Below are positions 31,749 through 34,761 of a stretch of 34,761 bases of DNA, piece after piece (within the stretch, counting starts at the first letter, position 1; every line of letters begins with the position of its first letter). This DNA comes from Candidatus Fermentibacterota bacterium (lineage in GTDB: Bacteria; JAFGKV01). The translations under genes were made by a program, and so were the position numbers. Location of the stretch: positions 1-34,761 of the forward strand of contig JAFGKV010000300.1 in NCBI GenBank assembly GCA_016928395.1, read 5' to 3'. The notes beneath the pieces are model-generated. The model was not told the DNA's origin. It was given only the letters and a program-made list of their open reading frames with translations, and ran no database searches.

Positions 31749-31884
31749 GGCAGTGCTCCCTCCATATCATTAACACCCGGCCTGCTGCCGATGGAGACCG
31801 TGCCAGCTCGTGCATGGGTGATTTGCGCTCGTCAGCAACTCGTGTTCTGTCCTCGAACCAGGTTCAGGCATCGAAAGATGCGAA

Positions 31885-31909
31885 GAGAGTCTCGGGACAA
31901 GACACTCTC
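31885..31909 (-). terminator. Possible weak terminator hairpin after mgtE
   Basis: On the minus strand GAGA, a two-base bulge and GTCT pair with AGACTCTC around a seven-base loop. The following TTCGCATCTTTCG has no solid T-run. It sits 17 bp after the mgtE stop and may reduce read-through into hisS. Confidence 0.3.
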
Positions 31910-31925
31910 CCTCGTTCCATAGACT

Positions 31926-33311
31926 TCAGATGCCCAGGAGTATCTTGGCTGTGGTGAAGTAGATCAAGAGCCCCGTGATGTCCACTGCGGTGGTCAGGGC
32001 GGGGCTGGCAACCACCGCCGGGTCGAGTTTGGCGCGGGCCGCCGCCAAAGGCAGTACCGCGCCGATCAGGGTCGAGGTTACCACCTGCAATCCCAACGCA
32101 ATCGCGATGGCGATACCGATTGTCGCCAGAGGGTAGTTCAACGGCATACTGGAACCGCCGCCGAACAGCACTACCCTGCCGAACGCGAGCATACCGAGCA
32201 GCAGCGCGAGCAGAATCGCCACCTGGAACTCCTTGAAGAGGATGCGCAGGGCATCCCTCGGTGCGATCTCTCTGAGTGCCAGCGCCCGAATCACGAGGGT
32301 GGCCGACTGGCTTCCAGTATTGCCTCCCGTATCGGCCACCATGGGCATGAACGCCGCCAGGATAGCGAACTGCATCAGCAGGCCCTCGAAACTCTGGACG
32401 ATGAACCCGGAGACCAGGCCCAGCACCGCCAATGCCGCCACCCACGGCGCGCGGTTCCTGAAATGCACCCAGGGAGGGGTTCGCATATACATCGCTTCCT
32501 CGTGGCTACCGGCGATGGCCATGAATTTCTCCATGTCCTCGGTGTGTTCCTGGGTGATGATGTCGATAGCATCGTCATACGTCACGATTCCCACCAGGGC
32601 ATCAGCGCCATCGATCACGGGCAACGCGAGCAGGTCGTACTTCTGGATCTTGCGCGCTGCATCTTCCTGGTCGTCGTCCACCCGGGCGGACACGGCATCG
32701 CGGTGCATCAGATCACTCACCCTCGCATCCCGCTTGGCGACGATGAGATCCTTGAGAGACACAAAGCCCAGGAGCCGGCGATTCTCATCCACGACATAGG
32801 CGTAGTAGATGGTCTCTCGATCCGGTGCGATCTCCCGGAGGCGCTCTATGGCCTGTGCGGCGGTCAGGTGCGGGCCCAGGGTGGCATAATCCGAGGTCAT
32901 GGCCGCGCCGGCGGTTCCTTCCTCGTACGAGGCCAGACGGCGGATATCCTCCCGTTCCGCCTGGGCCAATGCGGGCAGCACGGCTTCGCGACTATCCTCA
33001 GGCAGGCGCCTGAACAAATCGGCCCGATCATCCGGCGGCATCTCCGTCATCAGGCGAGCAATGTCTTGGCGATGGAGGGTCGCGATTATGTCGGCTTGGA
33101 TATCGTCGGCCATATGGCTGAAGATCTCGGCGCGAAGAGGCAGATCGGCGTGCGTGAGCACGGCCCAGGCATCTTCCTCCGAAAGCGCGGACGCCAACTC
33201 GGCCACGACGGCGGGATGAAGGGTTTCGCAGAAATCACGGAGTGCGTCGGTGTCCCCACCCGCGAGCATCGTGCGGAGCTCGGGGACAAGAAGAGGATTC
33301 TTCATCGTCAT
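31926..33311 (-). CDS. mgtE: MgtE-family magnesium transporter
   Basis: 461 residues. A helical N-domain (about 20-135) with RLPEDSREAVLPAL is followed by tandem CBS domains (about 140-265), which sense intracellular magnesium in the family, and a C-terminal five-helix channel domain with the signature ADTGGNTGSQSATLVIRALALREI. The protein is a dimeric Mg2+ channel. Minus-strand ATG 33311 lies four bases after AGGTGA; a second ATG at 33305 is spaced ten bases. That Shine-Dalgarno is buried in a long hairpin, and a promoter-like pair lies about 250 bp upstream, so the leader may control expression. Confidence 0.93.
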   Translation of the reverse strand: MTMKNPLLVPELRTMLAGGDTDALRDFCETLHPAVVAELASALSEEDAWAVLTHADLPLRAEIFSHMADDIQADIIATLHRQDIARLMTEMPPDDRADLFRRLPEDSREAVLPALAQAEREDIRRLASYEEGTAGAAMTSDYATLGPHLTAAQAIERLREIAPDRETIYYAYVVDENRRLLGFVSLKDLIVAKRDARVSDLMHRDAVSARVDDDQEDAARKIQKYDLLALPVIDGADALVGIVTYDDAIDIITQEHTEDMEKFMAIAGSHEEAMYMRTPPWVHFRNRAPWVAALAVLGLVSGFIVQSFEGLLMQFAILAAFMPMVADTGGNTGSQSATLVIRALALREIAPRDALRILFKEFQVAILLALLLGMLAFGRVVLFGGGSSMPLNYPLATIGIAIAIALGLQVVTSTLIGAVLPLAAARAKLDPAVVASPALTTAVDITGLLIYFTTAKILLGI

Positions 33312-33359
33312 GGTTCACCTCTCTTTCGGCCGCGACGCGGGGGCGGCCGGAGGTGAACC
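33312..33359 (-). promoter_or_regulatory. RBS-sequestering hairpin in the mgtE leader
   Basis: On the mRNA (minus) strand GGTTCACCTC (33359-33350) pairs perfectly with GAGGTGAACC (33321-33312), which contains the Shine-Dalgarno and abuts the ATG. CGGCCGC (33349-33343) pairs with GCGGCCG (33333-33327). A 5-base bulge AAAGA sits on the 3' side and a 9-base loop caps it. The total is 17 bp, very GC-rich. Translation would need this stem opened. Confidence 0.7.
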
Positions 33360-33559
33360 GGCAGGCTATGCTTCGATCGAGCGCCGGCAGTTCACATCAC
33401 CAGCCCCGCAACACAGGCATCGGGGGCCAGAGTCGTCAGTTTTGTGGTTCGTCTCCTGGGTCATCCGGCGGCAACTATGGCCACCATCCGAGTCACCCAC
33501 GGCGATTTCTCCTGTTGGTGTAGGTCGTGAGCGCTCCCCGCGCTCGTAAGGGTCGCGAC

Positions 33560-33588
33560 ATAGTACACAGCACACCCCCCGAGGGCAA
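33560..33588 (-). promoter_or_regulatory. Candidate promoter for mgtE
   Basis: On the minus strand TTGCCC (33588-33583), a 17-bp spacer and TACTAT (33565-33560) resemble a sigma-70 promoter (4 of 6 bases in each hexamer). Initiation about 7 bp further on would give a leader of roughly 240 nt before the mgtE start. Confidence 0.45.
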
Positions 33589-33693
33589 CCCCGAGATGGC
33601 GTCTCAGCGGCTCCCATCCGCGTCGTATAATCCGCCTTGCTACGGCGGTCGCAGATCATCCTTGTCCGTCGCGGGCTGGTGTCGTGGTGGTCT

Positions 33694-33719
33694 CAGGGCC
33701 ACGTCACCACGTGGCCTTG
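33694..33719. promoter_or_regulatory. Strong 11-bp hairpin with tetraloop
   Basis: GGCCACGT (33697-33704) and ACGTGGCC (33709-33716) pair perfectly around CACC, extended by G-T, A-T and C-G pairs to 33694 and 33719. The following TGTCCC is not a T-run. Orientation and function are unclear: it could act as a leader structure for the FGE-like gene or as an inverted-repeat binding site. Confidence 0.4.
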
Positions 33720-33812
33720 TCCCACGGTCTGCGCGGATAGCCTGAGCCCAGGAAGATGGGCCGACGCGGAACAAGGACGATTAGGCCAGGTGTTTCATGG
33801 TAGATCAGACCC

Positions 33813-34625
33813 TTGTGCGCGGGCATCTCCCCGCGTACGGCACCCGAGGTTCTCGGGGTGGGCGGGGTTGACTTGGTCTCGCACCCCACCCCTACCCTTG
33901 CCATCTTGACTGCGAAGTGCGTGGCAAGGACAGAGATCGGGAAGAGTTCGCGCTCACCGTGGCCCATGGCCGTGACGGTGGGTTCCTTCGTCATGTCTAC
34001 GTATGAAGTGACCCAGGCTGAGTATCAGGATGTCATGGGCACGAATCCATCGCACTTCCCTGGGGCAGAGCGGCCGGTGGAGCGGGTGACATGGTGGAAT
34101 GCGGCCTTGTTCTGCAACGCACTGAGTGTGCGGGAGGGCCTCACCGCCTTCTACAACGATGGCGATCTGACCGCCCAGGGAGACACGGTACGCATGGATT
34201 GGAGTGCAGACGGGTATCGACTTCCCACGGAAGCGGAGTGGGAGTATGCGTGCCGCGCCGGGACGACCACTGATTTCTACAGCGGCAGTCAATCATCGTC
34301 TCGCCATGATCAGAACATGGATCTGATTGGGTGGTACTGGTTCAACTCAGAATGGAGTCCGCAGGATGTGGGGCAGAAGCTGCCGAACGCCTTCGGTGTG
34401 TACGACATGAGTGGAAACGTGGCGGAGTGGTGTAATGATCGCTTCGGAGCCTACTCAGCCGAGAGTCAGACCGATCCCCATGGCCCCACGTTCGGCGCGA
34501 GCCGACTCACGCGGGGAGGGAGTTGGTACAACTACCCCCAGGTCTGCCGCTCGGCCAATCGCGACCAGTACCATCCCAGCCAGGCCTACTACACGGTGGG
34601 CTTCCGCCTCGCGCGGAGGCAATGA
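33813..34625 (+). CDS. SUMF1/FGE-sulfatase-fold protein with abnormal N-terminus
   Basis: From SFVMSTYEVTQAEY through GTNPSHFPG, RPVERVTWW, GYRLPTEAEWEYACR, FGVYDMSGNVAEWC, RGGSWYN and GFRLARR this is a formylglycine-generating-enzyme-fold domain. The catalytic cysteine pair of true FGE is absent: near the end only one Cys occurs, in VCRSANR. So it is probably a structural or binding member rather than a sulfatase activator. The usual lead-in (GGTFxMGS-like strand) is replaced by TEIGKSS, and no signal peptide is visible. Start is uncertain: TTG 33813 opens the frame, while the first ATG, 33966, would cut into the domain. An upstream frameshift or truncation is possible. Confidence 0.68.
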   Translation: MCAGISPRTAPEVLGVGGVDLVSHPTPTLAILTAKCVARTEIGKSSRSPWPMAVTVGSFVMSTYEVTQAEYQDVMGTNPSHFPGAERPVERVTWWNAALFCNALSVREGLTAFYNDGDLTAQGDTVRMDWSADGYRLPTEAEWEYACRAGTTTDFYSGSQSSSRHDQNMDLIGWYWFNSEWSPQDVGQKLPNAFGVYDMSGNVAEWCNDRFGAYSAESQTDPHGPTFGASRLTRGGSWYNYPQVCRSANRDQYHPSQAYYTVGFRLARRQ

Positions 34626-34678
34626 AGCCGGCCTGCGCACCGCATCGGCGTCGCAGTCGGTTTATGGGAGGATGAGAC

Positions 34679-34761
34679 ATGGAGACCGCGCATACCCATA
34701 CCGTTGTAGACCTCGGCGAATTCGGGCTCATCGAGAGGATAGCGCCGGGCTGCATCGTTGC
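34679..34761 (+). CDS. thiL: N-terminus of thiamine-monophosphate kinase ThiL (partial, 3' end outside window)
   Basis: The frame starts at ATG 34679, seven bases after GGGAGG (34666-34671), and is open to the window end. Residues 11-22, DLGEFGLIERIA, are the characteristic start of ThiL, which phosphorylates thiamine monophosphate to the diphosphate used by TPP enzymes such as the oxidoreductase in this window. Only 27 full codons are visible, so the call rests on that motif. Confidence 0.75.
   Translation, partial: METAHTHTVVDLGEFGLIERIAPGCIV

Larger units (their letters stand above)
33360..33812. other. About 450-bp divergent intergenic region between mgtE and the FGE-like gene
   Basis: No convincing gene is present. 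It holds the presumed mgtE leader and promoter on the minus strand. On the plus strand there is an isolated TATAAT (33626-33631) without a good -35, a CCGCC/GGCGG hairpin (33632-33648) and a strong hairpin at 33694-33719. I do not recognise an M-box (ykoK) magnesium riboswitch in the mgtE leader. Confidence 0.5.

Noticed and set aside
33360-33560. M-box (ykoK) magnesium riboswitch upstream of mgtE
   Set aside because: The conserved M-box core segments were not recognisable on the minus strand.
33366-33659. Minus-strand 97-codon frame with several cysteines in the mgtE leader
   Set aside because: Composition is Arg/Ser/Thr-rich like out-of-frame GC-rich DNA, there is no recognisable motif, and it covers the presumed mgtE promoter and leader.
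1-34761. CRISPR array, prophage or insertion sequence
   Set aside because: No regularly spaced repeats with unique spacers, no transposase or phage genes, and no terminal inverted repeats flanking a gene were seen.

Overview
The window is about 34.8 kb of GC-rich bacterial DNA (roughly 60-63% G+C by eye), densely packed and almost entirely on the + strand. The only confident minus-strand genes are hisS and mgtE. The gene set suggests an anaerobic Gram-negative bacterium. Anaerobic redox genes are present: a rubrerythrin-like protein, a TPP-dependent 2-oxoacid:ferredoxin oxidoreductase and a sodium-pumping NQR/RNF-type complex. Envelope genes include a LolC/E-type permease pair, a lipoprotein LysM transglycosylase and a DacB-type PBP. 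Recombination repair is of the AddAB type. No marker here fixes the phylum; an uncultivated FCB-like or similar lineage is a guess. I see no CRISPR array, prophage or insertion sequence.

Layout. 1-305: tail of a ThiF/MoeB-type E1 enzyme overlapping a ThiS/MoaD-like sulfur carrier. 449-961: rubrerythrin-like protein. 1107-5588: nqrB-C-D-E, a repeat-rich spacer, nqrF and a conserved hypothetical gene. The complex mixes NQR and RNF sequence features, and nqrA, rnfB, rnfC and apbE are absent from the window. 5908-12401: addB-addA. 12644-12716: tRNA-Lys(UUU), then a PC4-like DNA-binding protein and a membrane protein with a degenerate GGDEF domain. 14184-17907: two LolC/E-like permeases separated by a structured 357-bp gap, and a YbbR-domain protein. 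18004-19062: PHP phosphoesterase. 19362-22098: ferredoxin, alpha subunit and a fused beta-gamma subunit of a VOR/KOR enzyme, preceded by a long hairpin leader. 22116-30229: two GT-C-type membrane proteins, an SGNH hydrolase, a six-LysM lytic transglycosylase and DacB, forming a cell-envelope block. 30381-33311 (minus): mgtE then hisS, with a hairpin that buries the mgtE ribosome binding site. 33813-34625: FGE-sulfatase-fold protein with an abnormal N-terminus. 34679-end: start of thiL.

How the genes fit together. The oxidoreductase would make reduced ferredoxin from 2-oxoacids, and the NQR/RNF-like complex would turn redox energy into an ion gradient. The 22-30 kb block would build and remodel the outer envelope. 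AddAB, the PC4-like protein, HisRS and tRNA-Lys are housekeeping. The most notable non-coding signals are an 8-bp-period tandem repeat plus G-quadruplex motif between nqrE and nqrF, a recurring habit of strong hairpins just upstream of start codons (addB, the GGDEF-like gene, the second Lol-like permease, the oxidoreductase ferredoxin, dacB, mgtE), and a perfect 21-bp palindrome upstream of tRNA-Lys.
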